DNA of 64,000 bases, from assembly GCF_014202995.1 (NCBI RefSeq), contig NZ_JACHIA010000009.1, forward strand, positions 62,001 through 126,000. Direction: 5' to 3'. The stretch is from Longimicrobium terrae (GTDB taxonomy: Bacteria; Gemmatimonadota; Gemmatimonadetes; Longimicrobiales; Longimicrobiaceae). Below are positions 34,740 to 43,191 of the stretch, piece after piece (positions within the stretch are counted from its first letter, which is position 1; each line of letters starts with the position of its first letter). The notes under the pieces were generated by a model, which did no database searches, was not told where the DNA came from, and saw only the letters and a list, made by a program, of their open reading frames with translations. Both the position numbers and the translations under genes were made by a program.

Positions 34740-36218
34740 ATGTACAGCACCCTTCCCGACGCCGTCGCCACCGCCGCGGCGGACGCCGAAAGCCTGCGTT
34801 CCGCCGGTCACGCGCTCATCGACCGCATGGCCGACTACCTGGCCGGCATCGAGTCGCGCCCGGTGAGCACGCCGCTTTCCCCCGCGGCCATCCAGGCGCG
34901 CTTCGACCAGCCGTTGCCGCGCGAGGGCCGCCCCGCCGACGAAGTGTGGAACGAGGTCTGGCGCGACGTGGTGAGCGACGCCATCCACGTCAATCATCCC
35001 ATGTACATGGGCCACCAGGTCGCCCCGCCGCTGCCGCACGCGGTGCTGGCCGACACGATGGTGAGCCTGCTGAACCAGTCGCTGGCCGTGTGGGAGATGT
35101 CGCCCACGGCCACCATGGTGGAGGCGCGCGTGGTGCGCTGGCTGGCGGACGCCATCGGCTTTCCGGAGAGCGCGGACGGCACGCTCGTCTCCGGCGGCAG
35201 CGTGGCCAACCTCACCGGCCTGCTCGCCGCCCGCGAGGCGCGCTTTCCCGGCTGCTGGCGGGATGGGATTGCCCGGACGGCCGAGGCGGAGCGCGCCTGC
35301 CTGCTCGTTTCCGGACACTCGCACTACTCCGTGGAGCGTACCGCGGGATTGATGGGGCTGGGCAGCGACGCGGTCATCGGCGTCGGCGAGCGCGACGGCA
35401 GGATGTGCCCGGAGTCGCTGGCGGAAACCATCGAGCGCGTGCGCGGCGAAGGCCGCATTCCCTTCGCCGTATCCGCCACCGCGGGCTCGACGGCGATGGG
35501 GCTGTTCGATCCGCTGGACCGCATCGCCGACGTGTGCGAAGCGGCCGGCGTGTGGCTGCATGTGGATGGCGCGCACGGGGCCTCGTACGCGCTGTCCGAG
35601 TCCATGCGCGGGCTGGTGCACGGCATTGGGCGTGCGGATTCGGTGGCGTGGGACCCGCACAAGATGCTGTTCATGCCCATGTCCACCGGCGCCGTCCTGG
35701 TACGCGACCGGCGGCATCTGGATGCCGCGTTCCAGCAGAAGGCGCCCTACCTGTTCCACGCCCGCCCCGGCGAAGACCGCTGCCGCGACGCGGGACGCAT
35801 GACGCTGCAGTGCTCGCGCCGGTTCGATGCGCTCAAGCTGTGGGTGTGCCTGCAGCACTATGGCGCGGACCACTTTGCCGCGCTGCTGGAGCGCACGGCC
35901 GAGACGACCGCCTCGCTGCACGCCAAACTGGCGGACGCGGACGACTACGAGCCGTCGCACGCGCCGGAAAGCAACATCCTGTGCTTCCGCCATCTGCCCG
36001 CCGCGCTGGAGGGCCGGCCTGACGAGGAGGTGGATGCGTTCCAGGCCGAGCTCCGGTCGCGCTACAACGCCAGCGGCATCGGCTGGATTACGCTCACGGT
36101 GCTCAACGGCCGCCGCACCCTGCGCGTCACGTTGATGAATCCGCGCACCGCGGACGAGCACCTGGACCGCATGCTCGATTCGCTGCGGATGATTGGGCGC
36201 GAGATCCTGGCTGGGTAA
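34740..36218 (+). CDS. PLP-dependent amino-acid decarboxylase (group II)
   Basis: A 492-residue fold-type I PLP enzyme of the group II (glutamate/aromatic/DABA-like) decarboxylase family. Markers are NHPMYMGHQVAPPLPHAVLAD, EARVVRWLADAIGFP, TLVSGGSVANLTGLLAAREA, SGHSHYSVERTAGLMGLG (stacking His), AGSTAMGLFDPLDRIAD and VDGAHGAS (Asp to PLP nitrogen). The Schiff-base lysine is K308 in AWDPHKMLFMPMSTGA. The substrate is not decidable from sequence: siderophore-type diaminobutyrate decarboxylase, tyrosine decarboxylase and other enzymes share these motifs. ATG at 34740; the start codon and 63 upstream bases are repeated at 32616-32786 before a broken copy. Confidence 0.88.
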   Translation: MYSTLPDAVATAAADAESLRSAGHALIDRMADYLAGIESRPVSTPLSPAAIQARFDQPLPREGRPADEVWNEVWRDVVSDAIHVNHPMYMGHQVAPPLPHAVLADTMVSLLNQSLAVWEMSPTATMVEARVVRWLADAIGFPESADGTLVSGGSVANLTGLLAAREARFPGCWRDGIARTAEAERACLLVSGHSHYSVERTAGLMGLGSDAVIGVGERDGRMCPESLAETIERVRGEGRIPFAVSATAGSTAMGLFDPLDRIADVCEAAGVWLHVDGAHGASYALSESMRGLVHGIGRADSVAWDPHKMLFMPMSTGAVLVRDRRHLDAAFQQKAPYLFHARPGEDRCRDAGRMTLQCSRRFDALKLWVCLQHYGADHFAALLERTAETTASLHAKLADADDYEPSHAPESNILCFRHLPAALEGRPDEEVDAFQAELRSRYNASGIGWITLTVLNGRRTLRVTLMNPRTADEHLDRMLDSLRMIGREILAG

Positions 36219-36500
36219 ACTGCCCTCACGCGGAGGGCGCGGAGGTCGCGGGAACAGCAACGACAAAGCCTCACACAGAGACGCAGAGACACAGAGGGAC
36301 AGCGGAGCGGACGTGATCGGGGCCGTGAGATGAATGATGTCTCGATTGCCCTCTTCACCATCGTCGCTGATCAAACAACCGGCTCACCGACTACGACGGC
36401 CTGAAGGAATCCGCACGGGAGTGGCGGGCGGCGCGGAACTCCCCGCGACCTCCGCGACCTCCGCGACCTCCGCGACCCCCGCGTGAGGGCAGTTGACGCA
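36219..36500. repeat. Spacer flanked by an inverted CTGCCCTCACGCGGAGG repeat
   Basis: No gene is supported. CTGCCCTCACGCGGAGG starts at 36220, and its complement with a CTCCGCGAC tandem run (four units) lies at 36448-36492. Inside is an ACAGAGACGCAGAGACACAG stretch (36275-36297), a simple repeat common in many bacterial spacers. Confidence 0.6.
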
Positions 36501-36538
36501 ATCAGGGGCGGACCGGCACCCGCCGATCCGCCCCTGAT
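36501..36538 (-). terminator. Hairpin after the 237-aa hypothetical gene
   Basis: ATCAGGGGCGGA and TCCGCCCCTGAT form a perfect 12-bp stem, 19 bases past the stop; there is no U-tract. Confidence 0.5.
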
Positions 36539-36556
36539 CCATCATCCACAAAACCG

Positions 36557-37270
36557 TCAGTTCCGCGGGTCGCCCAGCACCGCGATGTCGCGCGACCGCA
36601 GCGGACGCCCGGCGCCCAGAAGCTGCAGCACCCGGTCCGGCCCCGGCTGGTACCGCAGCGCCGACGCCCGCATCCCCAGCAGCAGGTTGACGGTGATCAG
36701 CGTCCCCGGCACCTGCGAGCCCTGCAGCAGCGCCTTCAGCTGCCCCGCGGTGTTGTCCTGAAAGTTGCGCGCGACGATCACCAGCGCGTCCGGCATCTCG
36801 TCCACCGCGGCGGCCACGGCCTTGACCGCTTCGCCGCCCACCGTGAACTGCACCTGGGGATACGCCAGAAGCAGCCCCTGCCGCTCGCCGTCGCCAAAGC
36901 GCACGCACTCTTCCGGCCCCACGGAGCCCAGCGCCGCCATCCCCGTCATGTCCTCCATCACCCGCCCGATGCGCTGCCGGAACTCGCCCGCCGCCGTGGG
37001 CCCGCGGAACGAAAGCGAGCGCAGCGCCTCGGCGAAGTAGCGGTCCGCGTCGAACGCGCGAAAGCAGGGAAGGAGGCGCGCGGCGGTGGCGCGGTCCACC
37101 CACCCGGTGGCGGCCAGCGCGTCCAGCAGCGCCTCGCCCTCCAGGTGCGGCTCGCGGGCGGCCACCCAGCGCAGCGCGTGCTCCATGCGCGTGTTTTCGT
37201 CGCCCACCGGGTTTACCCCGGACGGCGGCGTGAACATCACCTCGTTGAGCTGTTTTCCGAACCAGATCAT
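36557..37270 (-). CDS. Hypothetical protein (237 aa)
   Basis: I do not recognise this family. It is a soluble protein with no signal or membrane segment. The N-terminal half is helical (MEHALRWVAAREPHLEGEALLDAL, FDADRYFAEALRSL, RQRIGRVMEDMTGMAAL). The second half looks like an alternating alpha/beta domain (QVQFTVGGEAVKAVAAAV, DALVIVARNFQD, TLITVNLLLGMRA). It ends in a short segment DRVLQLLGAGRPLRSRDI. Codon use is like that of its neighbours. ATG at 37270 is the natural start. It is divergent from the small lipoprotein gene, which begins 165 bases away, and has a hairpin after its stop. Confidence 0.65.
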   Translation of the reverse strand: MIWFGKQLNEVMFTPPSGVNPVGDENTRMEHALRWVAAREPHLEGEALLDALAATGWVDRATAARLLPCFRAFDADRYFAEALRSLSFRGPTAAGEFRQRIGRVMEDMTGMAALGSVGPEECVRFGDGERQGLLLAYPQVQFTVGGEAVKAVAAAVDEMPDALVIVARNFQDNTAGQLKALLQGSQVPGTLITVNLLLGMRASALRYQPGPDRVLQLLGAGRPLRSRDIAVLGDPRN

Positions 37271-37434
37271 CAGCGCACCACTTCGGTCAGCAACAGTCAG
37301 GAATTCGCGGATGGACGATGGCGGGACCGCCGCCGCCCGTCAAGGCGCCCCGCCCCGCGCGAGCTTGACTCCTGATACCCGCACCGCATCTTGTCCGTTC
37401 ACCAAGACGCACCGACACCCTGAACGGAGACGCC

Positions 37435-38037
37435 GTGCACCGGACGCTGACCGTGGCCGCCCTGCTTTCCCTGGCCGCCTGCACCGTGGAGCGCACACCC
37501 GACGACGTGCTCAACCCGCGCGACCCCTCGCAGGTGGAACGCCGCGACGCCGAACAGGACGTGGCCATCCACGTGAACGCCTTTCTTCAGGCCCTGGCGC
37601 GCGGCGACCGCGGCCAGGCGGTCAGCGCCATGAGCCCGCTGGTGGACACCTACGTGATGGGGGTGGACGGCAACGAAGGGCGCCCCCGCTTTGGCGCCGA
37701 CGGGCTGGCGGCGGCCATCGCGGAGCTGGAGATCCCGGCCAACTCCCTTCCCCGCACCCCCGACCTGCGCGTACAGGCCGACCCGCGACGCGGGACGGCC
37801 TGGTTTGCGGGCTTCGTGGAGATGTTTCCCGCCAGCGGCGGGCAGCCGGAGCGGGTGCGGATGTCCGGCGTGTTCGGGCGGCAGGAGGGGGAGTGGCGGC
37901 TGATGCAGATTCACATCTCCCGCCCCGAGGCGCCGCCCGCCCCCGTCGCCGCGCCGGACTCCGCGGCTACGGCGCGGGACTCGTCTGCGTCGAATCCGGA
38001 TTCAGTTTCGGCCGCAGCGCCTCCGGCAGGCGAATGA
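37435..38037 (+). CDS. Small lipoprotein with NTF2/SnoaL-like domain
   Basis: A 200-residue exported lipoprotein: GTG start at 37435, signal TVAALLSLAAC with Cys at residue 15. An N-terminal helix pair (DAEQDVAIHVNAFLQALARG, DRGQAVSAMSPLVDTYVMG) and curved-sheet pattern (RVQADPRRGTAWFAGFVEMF, GVFGRQEGEWRLMQIHISRP) resemble an NTF2/SnoaL-like fold. The tail is Pro/Ala/Ser-rich. No active-site residues can be assigned. Its last 71 bases overlap, on the opposite strand, the end of the transglycosylase-like gene, so the two transcripts converge and overlap. Confidence 0.65.
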   Translation: MHRTLTVAALLSLAACTVERTPDDVLNPRDPSQVERRDAEQDVAIHVNAFLQALARGDRGQAVSAMSPLVDTYVMGVDGNEGRPRFGADGLAAAIAELEIPANSLPRTPDLRVQADPRRGTAWFAGFVEMFPASGGQPERVRMSGVFGRQEGEWRLMQIHISRPEAPPAPVAAPDSAATARDSSASNPDSVSAAAPPAGE

Positions 38038-38761
38038 CCTCCGGCTGGGCCTGGCGGTCCAGCGGCTGCGTCATGGGCGCGTAGTCCTCGCCCGGCTGAA
38101 AGCTCAGCGGCTCGGCCAGCGCGGCGCTCAGCTGCTCGGGGTTGATCTGGCCGGCGCCGTACATCAGGCGCAGCACCTCGTTGCGGCGCGCGCCCACCGC
38201 CCCGGGTACGGCCTCGGGATCGTTGATGCGGGGCTCCAGCAGGAGCCCCGCCAGCGTGGCCGCCTCGCCCACCGTCACCCGCCGCACGTCCTTGCCAAAG
38301 TACTCCTGCGAGGCGTGCTGAATGCCGTACACGGCCCAGCTTTCCGTGCGGCCCATGGCCACGCGGTTCAGGTACAGCTCCATCCGCCGGTTGTCGGAGC
38401 TGCGCACCTCCAGCAGCTGCGCCATGGCCGCCTCGCGCACCCCGTCCTGCACCCCGCCCCGCAGCCCGTACACCTGCTTCACCAGGTCGCGCGACATGTG
38501 CACGCGCCCGCCCTTGGTGTCGTAGCGCGGGCGGCGCAGCGTGGAGGTGGTGTCCAGCACGGTCACGAAGGCGGCCTGGGCGTAGTCCGGCAGCTGCCGC
38601 AGCGGCACCCAGTCCGGCCGGCGGCGCGCCTCGCGCTCCTGCCTGAGCAGGCCGCCGCCCAGCTGCTGGTTGGCCCACCCCATGTATCCGGCGAATCCCC
38701 CCAGCAGCAGCACGCCCAGAACGCCCAGCGCGATGAGCGAACCGCGGTGGCGTCCGCCCAT
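37967..38761 (-). CDS. GT51 transglycosylase-like protein lacking the first catalytic Glu
   Basis: A 264-residue membrane-anchored protein. The TM helix (SLIALGVLGVLLLGGFAGYM) precedes a region aligned to the peptidoglycan glycosyltransferase domain of penicillin-binding proteins. The LPDYAQAAFVTVLD segment corresponds to the family's AFxxxEDxxFxxHxG motif, but continues TTSTLRRPRYD, so the catalytic Glu-Asp and the His are absent. The later VREAAMAQLLEVRSSDNRRM, ELYLNRVAMG, YFGKD and TVGEAATLAGLL motifs are retained. It may be a non-catalytic partner of a synthase. ATG at 38761 has GGAGG eight bases upstream; GTG at 38842 is an alternative. Confidence 0.75.
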   Translation of the reverse strand: MGGRHRGSLIALGVLGVLLLGGFAGYMGWANQQLGGGLLRQEREARRRPDWVPLRQLPDYAQAAFVTVLDTTSTLRRPRYDTKGGRVHMSRDLVKQVYGLRGGVQDGVREAAMAQLLEVRSSDNRRMELYLNRVAMGRTESWAVYGIQHASQEYFGKDVRRVTVGEAATLAGLLLEPRINDPEAVPGAVGARRNEVLRLMYGAGQINPEQLSAALAEPLSFQPGEDYAPMTQPLDRQAQPEVIRLPEALRPKLNPDSTQTSPAP

Positions 38762-39049
38762 CCGGGTTTCCTCCGGCTGCTTGGTCCACCGCCCCGAGCG
38801 CGGCGCGCCGCCCAGCGTCTTTCCTTTTCCCGGTTTGGCCACGGCGAGTCCAGAAGTGCGAAAGTGCGAAAGTGCGAGGGTGCGAAAGTGCCGCCCGTAC
38901 GGCGGGGCGCGGGGCAAGAAGCATTCCCCGCACAGGCAAATCGCGCCTTGGCAACGGCTTCCGGCGGTTGCGGCGGGGGCGCCGTTCCGTTAGCGTTCAG
39001 GTTGATTTGCGGGGCCCCGCCCCGCGTCCGCGCACCCGCTGCAACGCCC
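38762..39049. other. Divergent spacer with GTGCGAAA tandem units
   Basis: Contains four to five copies of a GTGCGAAA/GTGCGAGG unit (38855-38892) and presumably the promoters of ispH and the GT51-like gene. No further feature is supported. Confidence 0.5.
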
Positions 39050-40315
39050 ATGGAGCAAACCTACTTCCGCCGGGGCTTCGGCCTCAAGAAGCACGTGGCG
39101 CCGCTGATCCGCTCCGAGTACCACAGCGGCGTGGTGGAGCGGCTGCGCGCGCGCGGCTTTCAGGACCACTGGGGCGAGGGCGACCAGCGCGTCACCGTGC
39201 GGCTGGCGGAGGAGTTCGGGTTCTGCTACGGCGTGGACCGGGCGGTGGAGTACGCCTACGAAACGCGCGCCCAGTTCCCCGACCGGCGCATCCTGCTGCT
39301 GGGCGAGATCATCCACAACCCGCACATCAACGAGCGGCTCAGCGGGATGGGGATCCTCTTTCTGCAGCCGGAGGCGGACGGGCGCTTCGACTTCGGCGCG
39401 CTCACGGCGGAAGATGTTGTCATCCTCCCCGCGTTCGGCGCCACGGTGGAGGATTTCCGCCGGCTGCAGGCCATCGGCTGCATTCTGGTGGATACCACCT
39501 GCGGCAGCGTGCTGAACGTGTGGAAGCGGGTGGACCAGTACGCGCGCGACGGCTTTACCGCGCTCATCCACGGCAAGCACCTGCACGAGGAAACGCGCGC
39601 CACGGCCAGCCAGGCGCTCAAGTATCCCGAGGGCCGCTTTCTGATCGTCCGCAACATGGACGAGACGCGGCTGGTGATGGACTACCTGGAGGGCGTGCCC
39701 GGCGCCCTGACGCGCGACGGGTTCATGGCGCGCTTCGCGGACCGTGCGTCGGAGGGGTTCGATCCGGACCTGCACCTGTCGCGCATCGGCGTGGCGAACC
39801 AGACCACCATGCTCTCCGGCGACTCGCTGGAGATCGCGGCGGAGGTGGGACGCTCGCTGGCCCGCCGCTTCGGCGGGGAGCCGGGGTACGACCCGGCGGC
39901 GCATTTCCGCTCGTTCGACACCATCTGCTCGGCCACGCAGGAGCGGCAGGACGCGGTGTCGGCGCTCATGGAAGGGCCGCAGGGGCCGCCGGACGTGATG
40001 GTGGTGATCGGCGGATACAACTCGTCCAACACCAACCACTTGGCGGTGCTCTGCGCGCGGCACACGGTGACGTACCACGTGGCGGATGCGCAGTGCATCG
40101 ATCCGGAGCGGGGCACCATCCGCTTCAAGCCGGCCGGCACGCCGCTGGACGCGCCCGAGGTGGAGGCGGAGGACTGGCTTCCCCGCGGCGCGATCGTGGT
40201 GGGACTGACGGCGGGCGCCAGCACGCCCAACAACAAGATCGGCGAGGCCGTCGAGCGCATTCTGCGCATCCGCGGCATCCCCGTAGACGCCGACGAGCCC
40301 GCCGCCGCGGCCTGA
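39050..40315 (+). CDS. ispH: 4-hydroxy-3-methylbut-2-enyl diphosphate reductase (IspH/LytB)
   Basis: A 421-residue IspH of the long plant/cyanobacterial type (bacterial E. coli-type IspH is about 316). The three iron-sulfur-cluster cysteines are C59 in FGFCYGVDR, C151 in VDTTCGSV and C292 in DTICSATQ. The substrate-handling GEIIHNPHINERL, HGKHLHEET, VIGGYNSSNTNHL and GLTAGASTPNN motifs are present. The extra length comes from the N-terminal YFRRGFGLKKHVAPLIRSEY region and insertions near 225-245, as in cyanobacteria and plastids. It catalyses the last step of the MEP pathway to IPP and DMAPP. ATG at 39050. Confidence 0.95.
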   Translation: MEQTYFRRGFGLKKHVAPLIRSEYHSGVVERLRARGFQDHWGEGDQRVTVRLAEEFGFCYGVDRAVEYAYETRAQFPDRRILLLGEIIHNPHINERLSGMGILFLQPEADGRFDFGALTAEDVVILPAFGATVEDFRRLQAIGCILVDTTCGSVLNVWKRVDQYARDGFTALIHGKHLHEETRATASQALKYPEGRFLIVRNMDETRLVMDYLEGVPGALTRDGFMARFADRASEGFDPDLHLSRIGVANQTTMLSGDSLEIAAEVGRSLARRFGGEPGYDPAAHFRSFDTICSATQERQDAVSALMEGPQGPPDVMVVIGGYNSSNTNHLAVLCARHTVTYHVADAQCIDPERGTIRFKPAGTPLDAPEVEAEDWLPRGAIVVGLTAGASTPNNKIGEAVERILRIRGIPVDADEPAAAA

Positions 40316-40673
40316 GACGCGCTTTCTTTCTCCCCTCTCCGCGCTTCTGCTTCGGCCGAGAGGCAGCGGGGAGGGGCCCGCGAAGCCGAGGTGCCACGAG
40401 ATTCCGATCAACGAGCGGATTCCATCGACCGAGTCCGTTGATCGACAGAATCCGTTGAGCGACCGAGCCGTGTTTCGTCGACCGGCTCTGTTGAGCGAAT
40501 GAATCCGCCGCTCAACCAGCGGGAAGCCCCGACACGACGCCCACAGGCGCCGTTCGGGGCTTCAACTGCATCTGGGGACCCGGAGATGGTCTCGGCCGCA
40601 GTCCGCGCAGGCGGACTTCGTGTGTTTCGAGGCGCGGTTTCAACCGCCGGGCCGGAGCATCGTCATCGAAGGA
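40316..40673. repeat. Spacer with composite repeat and GAATCCGTTGA units
   Basis: No gene is supported. Short ATCGACAGAATCCGTTGAGC-like repeats (40400-40500) lead into the composite repeat: GAGCGAATGAATCCGCCGCT, then AAGCCCCGACACGACG ... CGTTCGGGGCTTCAACTGC (40495-40570). A CAGTCCGCGCAGGCGGACTT element follows with GAGGCGCGGTTTCAACCGCC (40600-40650). Confidence 0.7.
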
Positions 40674-40706
40674 AAAGCCCTCCCCCGGAATCCCGGAGGA
40701 GGGCTT
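40674..40706 (-). terminator. Intrinsic terminator of the HD-GYP gene
   Basis: AAGCCCTCC ... GGAGGGCTT with inner CCGG/CCGG pairing. On the minus strand it is followed by TTTTCC, about 42 bases past the stop. Confidence 0.75.
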
Positions 40707-40747
40707 CTTCTCATCGATCGCTCACAGATCGTTGTCGGCGCACAAGA

Positions 40748-42340
40748 TCAGAGCGCGGAAAGGGCGGCGCCGCGGGCGGTGGGGGCGAACTCGTGAAACA
40801 TGTCCAGAAACAGGCTGAACAGTTCCGGATCGAACGACCTCTCGTCCTCCACCATGATCTCCAGCGCCTCGTCGGGCGAAAGCGGCCGGCGGTAGCTGCG
40901 CGCCGTCGTCAGCGCGTCGAACACGTCGGCGATGCGCAGGATGCGCGCGCTGTGCGGAATCTCCTCCCCCGCCAGCCCGTCCGGGTACCCGCGCCCGTCC
41001 CACCGCTCGTGGTGGCTGCGCACCATGGGGCGGATGTCCCACGGAAACTCCACCGGCGCCAGCATTTCGTCGCCGATGACGGTATGGCGCTCCATCAGCG
41101 CGCGCTCCTCGTCCGTCAGCCGCCCGGGCTTGTTCAGGATCTCCTCCGGCACCTCCGTCTTGCCGACGTCGTGCAGAAAGGCGCCCATGCGAAACCACAC
41201 CAGTTCGCGCCCGCCCAGCCCGGCGCGCTCCGCCAGCCGGCACGCGTAATCCGCCACGCGCGCGCAGTGCCCCATGGTGTAGTGGTCCTTGGCCTCGATG
41301 CTTTCGCCCCAGAAGCGCACGAGCGAAAGAAAGTCCGCCTCCAGATCCTCGATGCGCTCGTCGATGTCGGCCAGGTCGGGGCTGGCCTGCAGCGCGGTGA
41401 ACAGCGCATGCGACCGGTTCAGCGCCTCCAGCGCCTGCCGGTTGTGCCCCTGCAGCCGCAGCACCCGGCTCATTTCCCGCTGCGCCTGGGCTTCCAGAAG
41501 CGGGTTGGTACGGCGGGTGATGTCGATGGCCTGCTGCAGGTGGATGGTGGCCAGGTGCAGCTTGCCGCTTTCGCGGTAGATGATGCCGTAGATCTTGAGC
41601 GCCTCAGCCTGCCGCGGCTCGTCGCCCAGCCGGCTGAAGATCTCGAAACCCTCGTCACACGCTTCGCGGGCGCGATCCAGCTCGCCACGCGCCACAAACA
41701 GCTCCGCGCGGTTGATCTGCACACCGCCCGCCCGCACGATGTCGCCCACCTCCAGCGACAGGGCGAGCGCCGCGTCCAGGTAGCCGGACGACTCCGGGAG
41801 TTCGCCCAGCGTCAGGTGCAGCAGCGCCAGGTTGTTGAGGCACGAGATGCGGCCCCGGATGCTCTGCGCCCGCTCCAGAAAGCCGAGCGCGGACCGGTAG
41901 CGGCGGCGCGCCTCGTCCAGCTCCCCGCGGATGGCGGCCAGGATGCCCAGGTTCTGCTCCGTCTCGCCCATCAGCTCGGGGTCGTCGGCGCGGTCGCCCA
42001 GCTCGTGGGCCACGCGGTACATGCGCGCGGCTTCCACCAGGTCGCCGCCGTCCTGGGCCAGCATCCCCAGTCCGTTGGCCGCGCGCCCCTCGATGTCCGG
42101 CCGGTTGTGCGCCCCGCCCAGCGCCATGGCGAACTGCAGCATGTCGTCGGACAGTTCGCGCGCGCCGGCGCCGCGGTGGCAGTGCCCCATGCGCACCATG
42201 GACTCCAGCACGTGCTCGATGGAGCGCGCGCGCACGCCGGCCTCGTAGACCAGGTTCAGGGTCCGCGCGGCCTCGGTCCATTGTCCAGCGCGCTCCAGTG
42301 CGGTAGCGCGCTCCAGCAGATCGGCGATTTCGGGCGTCAC
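40748..42340 (-). CDS. TPR-repeat HD-GYP phosphodiesterase-like protein
   Basis: A 530-residue cytoplasmic protein. The first 330 residues are about seven tetratricopeptide-like helix pairs (ALERAGQWTEAARTLNLVYE, ANGLGMLAQDGGDLVEAARM, NNLALLHLTLGELPESSGYL and others). The C-terminal HD-GYP domain has YTMGHCARVADYACRLA, LHDVGKTEVPEEIL (H390-D391) and SHHERWDGRGYPDGL, the full set of metal and GYP residues for cyclic-di-GMP hydrolysis. TPR arrays usually receive protein partners, so it may couple c-di-GMP breakdown to a complex. GTG at 42340 is preferred: a strong promoter (42484-42513) puts transcript start near 42477, which excludes the ATG at 42496. Confidence 0.85.
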   Translation of the reverse strand: MTPEIADLLERATALERAGQWTEAARTLNLVYEAGVRARSIEHVLESMVRMGHCHRGAGARELSDDMLQFAMALGGAHNRPDIEGRAANGLGMLAQDGGDLVEAARMYRVAHELGDRADDPELMGETEQNLGILAAIRGELDEARRRYRSALGFLERAQSIRGRISCLNNLALLHLTLGELPESSGYLDAALALSLEVGDIVRAGGVQINRAELFVARGELDRAREACDEGFEIFSRLGDEPRQAEALKIYGIIYRESGKLHLATIHLQQAIDITRRTNPLLEAQAQREMSRVLRLQGHNRQALEALNRSHALFTALQASPDLADIDERIEDLEADFLSLVRFWGESIEAKDHYTMGHCARVADYACRLAERAGLGGRELVWFRMGAFLHDVGKTEVPEEILNKPGRLTDEERALMERHTVIGDEMLAPVEFPWDIRPMVRSHHERWDGRGYPDGLAGEEIPHSARILRIADVFDALTTARSYRRPLSPDEALEIMVEDERSFDPELFSLFLDMFHEFAPTARGAALSAL

Positions 42341-42483
42341 GGCCGTATGGGGGAACGGCGGGGAAGCGTGAGCCGGCCGCGCGGGCCGTGCCTCGGGTCT
42401 TACGCTGGGAGGGCTCCGCGAGCCGGAAATCAGGGAGCCGGTGCGCGGCACATCACGGAACGGACGTGTTTGGGGCGCTGCAC

Positions 42484-42513
42484 AGAATAGGTGCATTTGC
42501 GTCTCGCTGTCAA
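42484..42513 (-). promoter_or_regulatory. Putative sigma-70-type promoter of the HD-GYP gene
   Basis: Minus-strand TTGACA (42513-42508), 18 bases, TATTCT (42489-42484): a perfect -35 and a four-of-six -10. An initiation point near 42477 leaves a leader of about 137 bases before the GTG. Confidence 0.55.
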
Positions 42514-42773
42514 CTGTTGAGCGCTCCGTTACGGACCTGCCGTTTCAATGGTACAGAGTAGACAGCCAGCCCCGCACGGAACGGCCCGAACCCCGCGCAA
42601 TCCGGCTACAAACAAGGCATTGTCTACTTTATCCACTTGCTCCGGTCCGCGCAGCGTTCCGTCCGTCGCCTCCCCGCGGAACTACGCGCCCGCCCGTTTA
42701 CCGCGTTCCTCCGCTCTCTTCCGCGTCCCCGCGGGAAAGCAGTGTTGCACAATTTTGCGCCACAACGAAAAAA
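42514..42773. other. Spacer between the HD-GYP and cytochrome genes
   Basis: No gene is supported. A GTAGACA (42553-42559) ... TGTCTAC (around 42620) inverted pair flanks an AT-richer stretch; it could be a protein-binding site, but no regulator is assigned. Confidence 0.4.
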
Positions 42774-42804
42774 GCGCCGGCCGGGAACGAATCCCGGCCG
42801 GCGC
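42774..42804 (-). terminator. Intrinsic terminator of the cytochrome operon
   Basis: GCGCCGGCCGGGA and TCCCGGCCGGCGC form a 13-bp stem. On the minus strand it is followed by TTTTTTCG, 25 bases past the stop. Confidence 0.9.
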
Positions 42805-42828
42805 CTCGTGCGTGCATCCCGCGATGGC

Positions 42829-43191
42829 TCAGTGGTGGTGCGGAGCCTCGCCCGGAATGACCTTGAACAGGTGGTTGGCAATGGCGAGCGTTCCGCCGAT
42901 GCTGGCCAGCAGCAGAAAGAAGCCGGCGATGCTGTAGCCCAGCCCCGCGCCGCTGCGGTCGATGGCGTACCAGCTGCGCGCCGCCACGATGCAGACGACG
43001 GCCAGCAGAAAGAGCCCCGCCACCGCGCCGCCGCCCACCGCCGTGCCCGCCGCCTTTTCCGCCGCGTCGCTCATCTCGGGGATGCGCGCGTTGGCCAGCG
43101 CCGAACGCGAGCGCGGACGAGGGTTGGCGTCGCTCCACCCCTGGTGGCGCGCCTCGACGGTACGGAACGTCTCGTTGTCGCGGTTGCTCAT
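42829..43191 (-). CDS. Small two-helix membrane protein (120 aa)
   Basis: A 120-residue protein with a charged N-terminus (MSNRDNETFRTVEARHQGWS). It has two hydrophobic helices: GLFLLAVVCIVAARSWYAI (about 59-77) and SIAGFFLLLASIGGTLAIA (about 87-105). The end is GEAPHHH. I do not recognise the family. Its start overlaps the cytochrome c stop by four bases (ATGA) and it has a GGGGGGAG ribosome site, so it is translated together with the cytochrome. A role as a membrane partner or subunit of the electron-transfer step is inference from that coupling. The terminal His triplet could bind metal. Confidence 0.75.
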   Translation of the reverse strand: MSNRDNETFRTVEARHQGWSDANPRPRSRSALANARIPEMSDAAEKAAGTAVGGGAVAGLFLLAVVCIVAARSWYAIDRSGAGLGYSIAGFFLLLASIGGTLAIANHLFKVIPGEAPHHH

